From: Filimonas sp.
Lineage (GTDB): Bacteria > Bacteroidota > Bacteroidia > Chitinophagales > Chitinophagaceae
Length of the DNA: 64,000 nt
Assembly: GCA_017306865.1 (NCBI GenBank)
Contig: JAFKHH010000016.1
Span: 186,001-250,000 of the forward strand
Reading direction: 5' to 3'
A program made the position numbers and the translations under genes. The notes under the pieces are model-generated. The model ran no database searches. It saw only the letters and a program-made list of their open reading frames with translations, and had not been told where the DNA came from. Each line of letters starts with the position of its first letter. Position 1 is the first letter of the stretch. Shown here in pieces: positions 15,402-23,918 of this stretch.

Positions 15402-16379
15402 TTACTCAAATATATACTTTTTCTTTAACTGTTCACAGACCCTTTTTACTGTATCATCAATTGGTGTGTAGTTAAATTCCGGCAAGTATTTTAGCAGCTT
15501 GCTATTGTCAAAGTTCACCTTTGCCTGCGCGGTACGCGCAGTTTCTTTTGTAAGCATTGGCGCTTTGCCGGTAAACATTCCTTTTATTGCTTCCATACGC
15601 CAGACCACGGCAGCAATAAACGGTGTTACTTTTTTATGTGGTGCTTTTTTACCAAAAGCAGCGGCTATTTTGTTGAATAAGGAATGATAGGATATGTTTA
15701 CTCCACTAATTATAAAACGCTGCGATACAACATCGCTGCGCATCAGGCTACTCATTGCCCATACTACATCCTGCACATCTACAAACCCACTGATGCCATC
15801 TGTATACCACGGAAATTCATCATAGATGGTTTTGAATATTTCTGTTGAGCCTTTCTTCCAATCACTTTCGCCTAATATAATCACCGGGTTTACTATAACA
15901 GCTTTCAATCCTTCCCCTATACCACGCCACACTTCCATCTCACCCAGGAATTTGCTTTTGCCATATTCGCTATTACTGGTTTCTTCTGTCCACTGCATCG
16001 TTTCATTGATCGGCTCATCTTCTCTTATCCTACCCAACGCAGCAACGGAGCTTACGTATAGCAATTTCGATACACCTTTTTCAAGACACGCATTTACAAC
16101 ATTAGCGGTGCCTTCTACATTTATTTTATGAAGCTGTTGTTTATTTTTTGGATTAAATGATACCATGCCCGCACAATGATATACGGCTTCAATACCTTCT
16201 AACGCATCTTCCAGGGATAATATATCTTGTATATCTCCCTTTACCCATTCCACTTTATCGCCCTGCTCAATTGCAGGAACACCTGCACGATAAATAGCGC
16301 GCACCTGTTCTCCCTGCTCTACCAGTTTTTTTATCAATGCTGATCCCAATAATCCCGAAGCGCCTGTTACTAATACCAT
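15402..16379 (-). CDS. NAD(P)-dependent epimerase/dehydratase (extended SDR)
   Basis: A 325-residue extended short-chain dehydrogenase. The N-terminal VTGASGLLGSAL is the Rossmann NAD(P) motif (TGxxGxxG), followed by DALEGIEAVYHCAGMVSF, a catalytic Ser in LYVSSVAALG and the YxxxK pair in NSEYGKSKFLGE. Related proteins act on nucleotide sugars or reduce dihydroflavonol-like substrates; the substrate is not deducible. Upstream of it lies a nonamer array and a 3-hydroxyacyl-CoA dehydrogenase on the same strand. Confidence 0.87.
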   Translation of the reverse strand: MVLVTGASGLLGSALIKKLVEQGEQVRAIYRAGVPAIEQGDKVEWVKGDIQDILSLEDALEGIEAVYHCAGMVSFNPKNKQQLHKINVEGTANVVNACLEKGVSKLLYVSSVAALGRIREDEPINETMQWTEETSNSEYGKSKFLGEMEVWRGIGEGLKAVIVNPVIILGESDWKKGSTEIFKTIYDEFPWYTDGISGFVDVQDVVWAMSSLMRSDVVSQRFIISGVNISYHSLFNKIAAAFGKKAPHKKVTPFIAAVVWRMEAIKGMFTGKAPMLTKETARTAQAKVNFDNSKLLKYLPEFNYTPIDDTVKRVCEQLKKKYIFE

Positions 16380-16387
16380 GTGTTAGA

Positions 16388-16472
16388 GTATATAAAGTTT
16401 GTAAAGTATATAAGGTATATAAAGCATATAAGGCAACTACTGTATAAACGCTATATACCTTATATACTTTAT
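16388..16472. repeat. Nonamer array GTATATAAA with inverted arm
   Basis: Five nine-base units in exact register (form GTATATAAR, 16388-16432), then an inverted arm at 16451-16472. The 22-base arms 16401-16422 and 16451-16472 match at 20 or more positions. It sits between two genes on the same strand. A second array of this family is at 19226-19385. Confidence 0.85.
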
Positions 16473-16481
16473 AACCATTAC

Positions 16482-17336
16482 TTAGTATTCATAAAATCCC
16501 TTCCCCGTCTTCTTTCCCAGTTCGCCCACATCTACTTTGTGCTTTTGCAATGGCGATGGGGTTAGCCTTACCGGTTTACCCAACGCTTCCCAAACAATAT
16601 TACTTACAGAATAGTTGATATCCATTCCTATCAGATCCATCAGCCGGAAAGGCCCCATTTTAAAACCGGCATTTTCCATTAGCGCATCAACCGTTTCTAC
16701 AGTAGCTTTTCCCTCGTCTACCAGTTTTAATGCTTCGAGATAATAATGTCTCGCTACGCGATTTACAATAAACCCGGGTGCGTCTTTACACACAACAGAC
16801 ACTTTCTTAAAATCCTTTGCGAGCTTCACCAACATTGCAACAGTTTCGTCACTACTTTGTTCTGCCCGGATCACTTCTACCAGTTGCATTAACGGAGCAG
16901 GATTGAAGAAGTGCATTCCTGCTACCCGACTTGGGTTAGGTATTGTCGCAGCGATACTGCTAACTGCAATGGATGATGTATTTGTAGCCAGTATTGTAGT
17001 TGGGTTGTTTAAAGCGGCCAACTGTTGAAATAAGGTTGTTTTTATCTCCAGCTTTTCCACTATTGCTTCTATTACCACATCTGCTATACAATCGCCCAGG
17101 TTACTGGTAAAAGAAAGATTGCTTGTTGTGTTTGCCGCTTGCTCAGGCGTCATTTTCCCTTTCTGCACAAGCTTTTCAAGGTTTGCTGCAATATTTTTTT
17201 TGCTCACTGCCAGCATATCTGCATTCACATCGAACTGTATCGTTTTGAAGCCATTCTGCGCTGCTACCTGCGCTATACCGCTTCCCATTGTTCCTGCTCC
17301 GCACACGCAAATAGTTAAAGACTGTGGCATTGGCAT
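16482..17336 (-). CDS. 3-hydroxybutyryl-CoA / 3-hydroxyacyl-CoA dehydrogenase
   Basis: A 284-residue NAD-dependent enzyme that oxidises 3-hydroxyacyl-CoA in fatty acid or butanoate metabolism. Seen in order: the Rossmann motif CVCGAGTMGSGIAQ, ATNTSSIAVSSIA, the catalytic His in GMHFFNPAPLMQLVEV, and the C-terminal domain KDAPGFIVNRV and GPFRLMDLIGMD, ending GKKTGKGFYEY. The longer start at 17351 overlaps the -7 box, so the ATG at 17336 (or the one at 17330) is used. No other beta-oxidation genes are adjacent. Confidence 0.93.
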   Translation of the reverse strand: MPMPQSLTICVCGAGTMGSGIAQVAAQNGFKTIQFDVNADMLAVSKKNIAANLEKLVQKGKMTPEQAANTTSNLSFTSNLGDCIADVVIEAIVEKLEIKTTLFQQLAALNNPTTILATNTSSIAVSSIAATIPNPSRVAGMHFFNPAPLMQLVEVIRAEQSSDETVAMLVKLAKDFKKVSVVCKDAPGFIVNRVARHYYLEALKLVDEGKATVETVDALMENAGFKMGPFRLMDLIGMDINYSVSNIVWEALGKPVRLTPSPLQKHKVDVGELGKKTGKGFYEY

Positions 17337-17344
17337 AATTTTTA

Positions 17345-17352
17345 CAAACATA
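17345..17352 (-). promoter_or_regulatory. -7 box of the 3-hydroxyacyl-CoA dehydrogenase gene
   Basis: TATGTTTG on the minus strand is a perfect TAnnTTTG. It ends only eight bases before the chosen ATG, so the mRNA would have almost no leader. No clear -33 element was seen. Confidence 0.5.
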
Positions 17353-17435
17353 CATCGTTCATAAGATACTTACATATTATCCACGACCGATATGAAAAAG
17401 TAGTAATCAGTGTAAATCATTCCTATTTTTACATT

Positions 17436-18629
17436 ATGCGACAATTAGATCTGTTTGGCTTCACAGAAGAGAAATCTGCACCTGCGGTAAAAGAGCAGGT
17501 GGAAGAGGCACCTGTCAGCACTGCAACAAAAACGGAAAAGGCAGAGGAAAAAGTAAAAGCAGAGGAACCCAAAGCTCAGGAGGAAGAGCCATTTGTTGCA
17601 GGATTTGTACAAACTTCTATCCTGGATGCCGTTGCCGCTGAAGAACCTCAACCAGTACCTGCAGCAGCACCGCAAGACAACGTCGTTTTTTCTGACAACA
17701 ATATCAAGGTTAAGATAAAAGTAAAGGCTGTAAAACAAGCGCCTGTTGCAACGCCTTCAGAAACGGCAGACGCTGCTATATCCGCAATCGAAGAGCCGGT
17801 AGTAGATACCCTTCCGGAAGTTATTACAACACCGCTTCCTGTAGAAACGGAAATAGAAGCTGTACCGGAAGTAGTTGCACAAGCAGACACAGAAGAAAAT
17901 ATAGTAGTAGCTGAAACGGAGGAGACAACCACAGAAGTTATCGAGGAGGAGGTTATAGAAGAGCCGGTTGCTATAAGTGAGCCGGAGATGGAAGAACCTG
18001 CATTAGAAGAAATAACAGCACCCTTACAGGAAAAAGAGCCTGCGATGGTAACAGCGGCAGCGCATACGGAAGAACCTGTGACAAAAGCAATACAGGAGGC
18101 TGCGCCAGAAAAAACTGAGGAGCCCGTGATTGCGCCAAAGAAAACGACCACAGTAATCAAGCCGGAGGAGAATAAAATATTGGCGCCCGTTACGCCTAAG
18201 CCTGCCGCACGTAAGACCCCACCACCTGCGCCAAGCAAAAAAAGAGGCCGGAAGTCTTTCAAAGAAATAGATGCGGAAGTGGACCTTGTAAATGTGCCGG
18301 ACGATGATGCCTTGTTCCTGAAACAATATTACCCGATCAGTACAGTGGCAACATGGTTTAATGTAAATACGTCTCTGTTGCGCTACTGGGAAAATGAATT
18401 TGACATACTAAAACCGCGTAAGAACCGTAAAGGGGATCGCCTATTCAGACCGGAAGATGTAAAGAGCCTGCAAACGATCTATTACCTGCTTCGCCAGCGC
18501 AAGTTCACGATAGAGGGTGCAAAGGAATATCTGAAATCGAACAAACGTAAGGTAGACCTGAATGCACAACTGGTACAATCACTCACGCGGTTCCGTAGCT
18601 TTTTGCTGGAACTAAAAGCGAACTTATAA
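17436..18629 (+). CDS. MerR-type regulator with long acidic N-terminus and QLDLF motif
   Basis: A 397-residue protein. Residues 298-367 form a MerR winged helix-turn-helix (YYPISTVATWFNVNTSLLRY, then GDRLFRPEDVKSLQTIYYLL). Almost everything before it, about residues 11-290, is low-complexity and rich in Glu, Pro, Ala and Thr, and is probably disordered. The first ten residues are MRQLDLFGFT: QLDLF (residues 3-7) exactly matches the QL[SD]LF motif by which proteins bind the DNA polymerase sliding clamp. A basic KKRGRKSFK patch precedes the helix-turn-helix. Regulatory targets are unknown. A terminator follows. Confidence 0.85.
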   Translation: MRQLDLFGFTEEKSAPAVKEQVEEAPVSTATKTEKAEEKVKAEEPKAQEEEPFVAGFVQTSILDAVAAEEPQPVPAAAPQDNVVFSDNNIKVKIKVKAVKQAPVATPSETADAAISAIEEPVVDTLPEVITTPLPVETEIEAVPEVVAQADTEENIVVAETEETTTEVIEEEVIEEPVAISEPEMEEPALEEITAPLQEKEPAMVTAAAHTEEPVTKAIQEAAPEKTEEPVIAPKKTTTVIKPEENKILAPVTPKPAARKTPPPAPSKKRGRKSFKEIDAEVDLVNVPDDDALFLKQYYPISTVATWFNVNTSLLRYWENEFDILKPRKNRKGDRLFRPEDVKSLQTIYYLLRQRKFTIEGAKEYLKSNKRKVDLNAQLVQSLTRFRSFLLELKANL

Positions 18630-18647
18630 AAATTGTTTAATCTTATT

Positions 18648-18680
18648 ATGGCTGCACATACGCAGCCATTTTCTTTTACT
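18648..18680 (+). terminator. Terminator of the MerR-type gene
   Basis: ATGGCTGC and GCAGCCAT form an eight-bp stem with loop ACATAC, followed by TTTCTTTT. It ends four bases before the next start codon. Confidence 0.8.
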
Positions 18681-18683
18681 ACG

Positions 18684-19220
18684 ATGAAAAAATACATACT
18701 TCTTTGTCTTCCTGTTTTTACGGCACTCTCCTGTACCGTTCAACGGCAAATAATATCTAACACCGGGCATCCTTATGAAGCGACGAAGGACAGTGAAGCC
18801 AAAATACTGAAAGGCTTGCTGACACGTAAGGATATAGAATCGGACACGTCATTCAAATGGTTTAAACAGAATATGCAATATGGACAGGCAGACGCAGCAG
18901 CGGTAGAAGCCTTTACCAAACATGCGAATGATTTCCAGGTAGTGATCTTTGGTGGCACCTGGTGCCATGATACACAAAATTTACTCCCGGTATTTTACAG
19001 GCTGGTTGATAAGTCTGGCTACAATGAAAAGAACATTACGCTGATAGGTGTAGACCGGGCAAAAACAACATTGGACAACCTGCATACGGCCTTCCATATT
19101 ACCAACGTGCCTACGTTTATTGTAATGAAAGATGGCAAGGAAATAGGCCGTATAATAGAGTATGGAAAATACGGGCAGATAGATAAGGAGCTGGGTGAGA
19201 TAGTTGCAGGGGCGAAGTAA
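18684..19220 (+). CDS. Monothiol thioredoxin-fold lipoprotein
   Basis: A 178-residue exported protein with lipobox TALSC (lipidated Cys17). The thioredoxin-like domain has WCHDTQ: Cys94 is present, but the second cysteine of CxxC is replaced by Thr97. The cis-Pro loop NVPTFIV is intact. It is clearly related to the domain at 13904-14809, which has WCGDSQ. ATG at 18684 is chosen because it gives the lipoprotein signal; the upstream start would translate the terminator. It may reduce or bind thiols in the periplasm as a one-cysteine enzyme, but the role is unproven. Confidence 0.82.
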   Translation: MKKYILLCLPVFTALSCTVQRQIISNTGHPYEATKDSEAKILKGLLTRKDIESDTSFKWFKQNMQYGQADAAAVEAFTKHANDFQVVIFGGTWCHDTQNLLPVFYRLVDKSGYNEKNITLIGVDRAKTTLDNLHTAFHITNVPTFIVMKDGKEIGRIIEYGKYGQIDKELGEIVAGAK

Positions 19221-19225
19221 GTTTA

Positions 19226-19385
19226 TATGGTATGTAAAGTATATAGGGTATATAATGGTTTGCTGTTTGGTATGTTAGCGTAACGCATGTCGAACAGCAA
19301 AGTTGGGAACAACCTCCAAAAGAAATAGGGTATATAAAGTTTGAAATCAGACTTTATATACCCTATCTACTTATATACTATATAA
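19226..19385. terminator. Paired hairpins and nonamer array between convergent genes
   Basis: Degenerate GTATATAGG-type nonamers at 19226-19256 and inverted ones at the right end enclose two hairpins: TTTGCTGTT/AACAGCAAA (about 19259-19302) and a perfect 16-bp stem 19325-19340 with 19351-19366. It separates the lipoprotein gene from prfA and should block read-through in both directions. Confidence 0.7.
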
Positions 19386-19392
19386 ACTTACC

Positions 19393-20457
19393 TTAGTTAT
19401 TCTTCACGATCTTCTCGGCATTTTCCGCTACCTGCAGCGCTTCAATAAACTCATCAATATCACCATTCACTACTGCGTCCAGGTTATATGAAGTAAGACC
19501 AATGCGATGATCGGTAACACGTCCCTGTGGCCAGTTATATGTACGGATCTTCGCACTGCGGTCACCTGTACTTACCAATGTTTTTCTGTGGCGGGATATT
19601 TCCTCTTCCTGTTTGCGCACCTGCTCTTCGTATAGTTTGGTACGCAACATGGTCATCGCTTTCTCACGGTTGCCCAACTGGCTACGTTCTGTCTGGCACA
19701 CTACTACTGTTCCTGTAGGTAAGTGCGTCAACATTACTTTTGTTTCCACTTTGTTTACGTTCTGTCCACCTGCACCGCCGCTTCGTGCTGTCTCCATTTT
19801 CACATCAGCAGGGTTCAGTTCAAAGTCAACTTCTTCGGCTTCAGGCATAACCGCTACAGTTGCAGCAGATGTATGTACACGTCCCTGCGTCTCTGTATTC
19901 GGTACACGCTGTACGCGGTGTACCCCACTTTCAAATTTCAATGTACCATATACGTCATCTCCTGTAACCTCTACCATTACCTCTTTGTAGCCGCCTACTG
20001 TACCTTCGTTCTCGCTCACCACAGCCGTTTTCCAGCCTTTCTTCGCGCAGTAACGCAAGTACATATTCAACAGGTCACCGGCAAAGAGGGATGCTTCATC
20101 ACCACCCGTTCCTGCACGGATCTCCAGTACCGCATTCTTATCGTCCTGCGGATCTTTTGGTATCAATAGTTTGGTAAGATGTTTTTCTAAAGCGTCTTTC
20201 TTTTCCTCCAGCTCAGGCAATTCCATTTTCGCCAGTTCACGCATTTCTTCATCGTTGCCGTTCAGGGCATCTTTGCTAAAATCGTAATCTGCCATCACTC
20301 TCCTGTACTCTTCATAGGGTTTAACCAGCTTTTCCAGGTCACGATATTCCTTACTCAGTTTCCCAAACTCCTTTTGATTATTAATAATCTCCGGGTTGGT
20401 GAGCGCAATACCTACTTGTTCAAAACGGGCTTTTATCGCATCCAGTTGTTCTAACAT
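19393..20457 (-). CDS. prfA: Peptide chain release factor 1
   Basis: A 354-residue class I release factor. The GGQ motif that triggers peptidyl-tRNA hydrolysis is in [18 protein letters not shown]. The anticodon-like tripeptide is PNT in [20 protein letters not shown], the PxT form of RF1, so it reads UAA and UAG. The ATG at 20455-20457 is used: the longer frame from 20538 overlaps a perfect -7 box and so cannot be translated from that promoter. Confidence 0.97.
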   Translation of the reverse strand: MLEQLDAIKARFEQVGIALTNPEIINNQKEFGKLSKEYRDLEKLVKPYEEYRRVMADYDFSKDALNGNDEEMRELAKMELPELEEKKDALEKHLTKLLIPKDPQDDKNAVLEIRAGTGGDEASLFAGDLLNMYLRYCAKKGWKTAVVSENEGTVGGYKEVMVEVTGDDVYGTLKFESGVHRVQRVPNTETQGRVHTSAATVAVMPEAEEVDFELNPADVKMETARSGGAGGQNVNKVETKVMLTHLPTGTVVVCQTERSQLGNREKAMTMLRTKLYEEQVRKQEEEISRHRKTLVSTGDRSAKIRTYNWPQGRVTDHRIGLTSYNLDAVVNGDIDEFIEALQVAENAEKIVKNN

Positions 20458-20535
20458 ATAAATTCTTTTATTACCGTTACCCCTGATAACGAAGCTATTA
20501 GCCAACTTGTTATTATCAGCGTGCGGAAATGTCGG

Positions 20536-20543
20536 CAAAGATA
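20536..20543 (-). promoter_or_regulatory. -7 box of prfA
   Basis: TATCTTTG on the minus strand, a perfect TAnnTTTG. Expected transcription start near 20529, giving a leader of about 70 bases. Confidence 0.6.
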
Positions 20544-20562
20544 ATCAAGAATTGGGAGAGGA

Positions 20563-20658
20563 TAAATTGTTCAATGGTTAAATGGTTAAATTGTTCAATA
20601 CGGTGGATTTATTAAAGCTGCCAAAAACAATGTAACAATCAAACAATTTGACCATAAT
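20563..20658. repeat. AATGGTTA octamer array, inverted, between divergent genes
   Basis: Degenerate AATGGTTA and AATTGTTC units (20563-20600) face reverse-complement AACAATC/AAACAATTTGACC units (20632-20655). Same family as 7518-7587, 37903-37978, 39084-39215, 54101-54169, 55872-55945 and 57631-57755. Confidence 0.7.
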
Positions 20659-20686
20659 CCCTATTAAATTGCGTTCAAAGCAAAAG

Positions 20687-21847
20687 ATGGTGAGCAAGTT
20701 AAAATTCAGATCAGAGCAGTTATTTACAGGATTGGAAATGCTGGACGAAACACAAGTATTGGTTACGAATGACCAGGGTGTAGTAGAGGGCATCGTTCCA
20801 GCGGAAGATGCAGGAGATGATGTGCAATTACTGGATGGCATTATCAGCCCGGGTTTTATTAATACACATTGCCACCTGGAACTAAGCCACTTAAAGAATG
20901 TAATACCGGAAGGAACCGGCTTGGTGGACTTTGTAATGGGCGTAATGCATCAGCGGAATTTTGCGGAGGAAACCATACTTGCGGCCATTGAAGCGCAAGA
21001 GCAAGTTATGTACAACAACGGCATTGTTGCTGTGGGGGATATTTGTAACACAGCGCATTCATTTGCTCAAAAACAAAAAGGCAAACTGCATTATTACAAT
21101 TTTATAGAAGTAAGCGGTTTTGTTCCGCAGTTTGCAGATAAGCGTTTTGAACAGGGACTTACAATTTACAACCAGGCTACAGACAAAGAGTCAAGCGCTA
21201 TAGTACCCCACGCACCTTACTCCACTTCGCTGCAACTAATGCAGTTGGTAAATGAGCATTCTAAAGGAAAAGTAATTACGATACACAACCAGGAAACAAA
21301 GGAGGAGGAAGATTTCTTTATAACGGGCGACAGCAAGTTTCGCAAGCTTTTCGATACATTCAATATTGATATTTCATTCTACAAACCGTATGGGCAAAAC
21401 AGCCTGCGTGTTTATTTACCTTATCTCAACAAAGCCTCTTCCATATTATTGGTACATAATACATTTACAACCTTACCGGATGTACAGTTTGCGCTGGATG
21501 AAGCTGCGCTATTTAACCACGATCTTTACTGGGCATTGTGTGTAAATGCCAACTTATATATTGAGAAAAAACTACCTCCTGTGTATCTGTTGCGTGACCA
21601 TGAATGTACCATTACATTGGGCACAGACAGCCTTGCCAGCAATCATGGATTAAGTATTTTGGAAGAAATTAAAACTATCCGAAAAAATTTCCCGGAGATT
21701 GAATTGGAAGAAATTTTGCAGTGGGCTACTTACAACGGCGCAAAGGCGTTGCAAATGAGCAAACACTTAGGTAGTTTTGAAAAAGGCAAGCAACCGGGCG
21801 TGCTGCTGATGGATGAAAATCTGAAACAGGTGAAAAGGCTGGTATAA
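20687..21847 (+). CDS. Amidohydrolase-superfamily protein (cytosine/adenosine-deaminase type)
   Basis: A 386-residue metal-dependent hydrolase of the SsnA/chlorohydrolase/deaminase group. Metal ligands are visible: HxH in PGFINTHCHLELSHL, a His in VPHAPYS/ITIHNQET, and Asp in TLGTDSLASNHG. The ATG at 20687 is preferred to a TTG at 20648 that lies in the repeat array. Aminodeoxyfutalosine deaminases of menaquinone synthesis belong to this group and have a similar N-terminal motif, but no menaquinone genes are adjacent, so the substrate stays open. Confidence 0.85.
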   Translation: MVSKLKFRSEQLFTGLEMLDETQVLVTNDQGVVEGIVPAEDAGDDVQLLDGIISPGFINTHCHLELSHLKNVIPEGTGLVDFVMGVMHQRNFAEETILAAIEAQEQVMYNNGIVAVGDICNTAHSFAQKQKGKLHYYNFIEVSGFVPQFADKRFEQGLTIYNQATDKESSAIVPHAPYSTSLQLMQLVNEHSKGKVITIHNQETKEEEDFFITGDSKFRKLFDTFNIDISFYKPYGQNSLRVYLPYLNKASSILLVHNTFTTLPDVQFALDEAALFNHDLYWALCVNANLYIEKKLPPVYLLRDHECTITLGTDSLASNHGLSILEEIKTIRKNFPEIELEEILQWATYNGAKALQMSKHLGSFEKGKQPGVLLMDENLKQVKRLV

Positions 21848-21957
21848 ATGTTCGCTGCGGAGGCCTGGAGAACGGAGAAGTACGCAGCTTATGAATCCAT
21901 AAGCTTTTTGATCAAACCAATATTTATTTAAAAACTTTATCATCTTAATAATTTTAT

Positions 21958-22791
21958 ATGCTGAAACAAATTTGTGTGGCTGGAGCCATTTTTGTGAGCC
22001 TGGGCGTGCAAGCGCAAACAATCTCTTTAACAAAAGGACAAAAGCTACAGACGAGAGTGGTTACATCAATGAATGTAGGCATGGAAATGCTTGGACAGAA
22101 CATTGAAACAATTTCCAAGAGTACGAATACAAGTACCATAGAAGTAAAAGACATTACAAACGATAAGTATGTTTTATCTGGCACGCTGACCCGTATGGAA
22201 ATGCATTCCAGTGCAATGGGGCAAACATTAGACTTCGATTCTGATAAAAAGGAAGACCGCGAAGGTGAAGTTGGTAAGGTCTTAAGCGGACGCCTGGATA
22301 AAGCACAAGAAATACAGGTAGACAAGCAGGGTAAGATCAGTTCTATACAAGCGATAGACAGTGCAGGTAATAATTTTGCAGATCAGCTAAATTTCGCTGA
22401 ACAAATGGCACAAGGCCAGCCTTATCCTTACCTGTTGCCGCTCTCCAATACCGGCAAGTTGAAATCAGGTGATTCATGGGTAGATTCTACAGGGAGCAAT
22501 GAGACGATAAAAGTTATCACTACCTACACTGTAAAATCAGTTAGTGCAGATGAGGTAAACATCAGCTTTACAGCAAAGACTACTAAGTCGGGCACTACAG
22601 ATGTACAGGGTATGCCAATGGAAGTGAATATTGCCGGCAATACTACAGGATCTGCTACTTATGAGACTGGCACAGGTCTGCTTAAACAGAACAATGCAGT
22701 GTCAACCATCAAAGGAGATATAGGTGCTATGGGTGGCAAATCACCGATAACAATTAGCAATACGGTGAGCACTACGGTGAGCAAACTCTAG
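21958..22791 (+). CDS. DUF6263-like secreted protein
   Basis: A 277-residue protein with a signal peptide (MLKQICVAGAIFVSLGVQAQ, cut after about residue 19) and a beta-rich body with no cysteine after the signal. The pattern of repeated TxxxVxxVxxD strands and a late NTVSTTVSKL end resembles the DUF6263 family as I know it in Bacteroidota. No enzyme motif is seen. It stands alone with its own terminator; probably periplasmic or surface-exposed. Confidence 0.65.
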   Translation: MLKQICVAGAIFVSLGVQAQTISLTKGQKLQTRVVTSMNVGMEMLGQNIETISKSTNTSTIEVKDITNDKYVLSGTLTRMEMHSSAMGQTLDFDSDKKEDREGEVGKVLSGRLDKAQEIQVDKQGKISSIQAIDSAGNNFADQLNFAEQMAQGQPYPYLLPLSNTGKLKSGDSWVDSTGSNETIKVITTYTVKSVSADEVNISFTAKTTKSGTTDVQGMPMEVNIAGNTTGSATYETGTGLLKQNNAVSTIKGDIGAMGGKSPITISNTVSTTVSKL

Positions 22792-22980
22792 CCACCAAGA
22801 CACTAAGGCAGTAAGTAACACAAAGTATAGTGAAGGTTACAAGTTACCGTTAAATGGACGCTTGTAACCTTTTTTACTGTTTGTATAAATAGCTTTTACT
22901 TATCACCATGAAGTCTTTTTAAATTGCCAATTCCTAACCCTTCTTGGTGTTTCGTTGTGTCTTTGTGCCTTGGTGGCTAC
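22790..22980. repeat. CACCAAG octamer array, inverted, between convergent genes
   Basis: CCACCAAG/ACACTAAG units at 22791-22823 face reverse-complement units (CTTTGTGC, CTTGGTGG) at 22945-22979. The array touches the stop codons of both neighbours. It encloses the terminator at 22833-22875. Simple CACAAAG-type arrays of this kind also occur near 14846-14880 and 56768-56806. Confidence 0.75.
22833..22875 (+). terminator. Terminator of the DUF6263-like gene
   Basis: AAGGTTACAAG (22833-22843) pairs with CTTGTAACCTT (22861-22871), with a 17-base loop and a T tract. Confidence 0.75.
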
Positions 22981-23714
22981 GATAACACTTCACTCAGTAT
23001 TTCCAAACTCTTTAGTTCTCCGAAGTCATTTACGTGCAGGGCAATGTATTGCTGAAAAGATTGTAGTAATTGCTGGCGTATAGTCCTGTTAAGCAGGATT
23101 GTCTCAAGGTCGTTGTAGAAGTTAATAGAATTAATACGTGATGCTATTGCTGCAAGATCGCCAGTAATGTAATAGGGATGCAATGGTATTTCGCTGGCAA
23201 AGTTCCCTTCTTTTAAATCCAATACAGGTGTTTGTTGGCTATAGGCCCCTTGTAACTGGAAACCCAATTCCGACCCAAGGTGCAATGTAAAATATAGCGG
23301 CAGGTTGGCGACCAACGCACCGTCTCCTCTGTCCAGTTGCTTTAATGTATCCTGTACAAGATAGAACAATTCCGGGTTGGCTTCCGGCTGCTTCAGGCTA
23401 TGTTGTAATAACTCAATGACGTATTGTGCAACTGCATTTTTCACCACATCGAATAAGACGGACTGGTATAAATAATCCCAATTGTATTCTTTAATAAACT
23501 GGAGATTTTTCAGCTCGTTGTGATACACTTCCATTTCCAGCATGGCAGAAGGTTGAAAATAACCAGCTTTGCCTGCATTTTTTTTTCCTGATTGCCGCAC
23601 ACCTTTTACAATGTAACTCTGAATGCCAAAAAGCTCTGTGTACACAGAAGTGATGATGCTTGTTTCACCATACTTGATCGTGCGTAATACAATGCCTTTG
23701 GTGCGGTGTGTCAT
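22977..23714 (-). CDS. recO: DNA repair protein RecO
   Basis: A 245-residue recombination mediator that helps load RecA through RecF/RecR. The N-terminal OB fold is recognised by TKGIVLRTIKYGETSIITSVYTE and a G-V/K-rich turn (YIVKGVRQSGKKNAGKAGYFQP). The C-terminal helical domain shows no zinc-binding cysteine cluster, as is usual in Bacteroidota RecO. ATG at 23712-23714; the longer frame runs into a GTGAGTT array. Confidence 0.9.
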   Translation of the reverse strand: MTHRTKGIVLRTIKYGETSIITSVYTELFGIQSYIVKGVRQSGKKNAGKAGYFQPSAMLEMEVYHNELKNLQFIKEYNWDYLYQSVLFDVVKNAVAQYVIELLQHSLKQPEANPELFYLVQDTLKQLDRGDGALVANLPLYFTLHLGSELGFQLQGAYSQQTPVLDLKEGNFASEIPLHPYYITGDLAAIASRINSINFYNDLETILLNRTIRQQLLQSFQQYIALHVNDFGELKSLEILSEVLS

Positions 23715-23717
23715 TGT

Positions 23718-23790
23718 GGTGAGTGGTGAGTTGTCAGTTGTGAAAGTTACAAAGCTTTTGTTGTGAATCGTCAATCGATAATCGCGAATG
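23718..23790. repeat. Heptad arrays upstream of recO
   Basis: GTGAGTG/GTGAGTT heptads (23718-23742) followed by GTGAATC-type heptads (23762-23790). The two families adjoin here as they do at 13786-13840. Confidence 0.7.
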
Positions 23791-23918
23791 GATTGCTCGC
23801 GGAAAACACAGAAATCGCAGAATTACTAAACACATTATCTACTAGTATATCCTAACAATTAAAGCATTTATCAATTCCCAAATTCCAGTTCAAATCTCAA
23901 ATATCAAATTTGCAATCT

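Noticed and set aside
17648-18262. Minus-strand ORF of 204 codons opposite the MerR-type gene
   Set aside because: It is a composition effect of the Glu/Pro-rich coding strand (a Ser/Thr/Gly/Val-only product) and lacks any domain.
20458-20538. Longer RF1 starting at 20538
   Set aside because: That start overlaps the perfect -7 box at 20536-20543, and the extra residues are not part of RF1.
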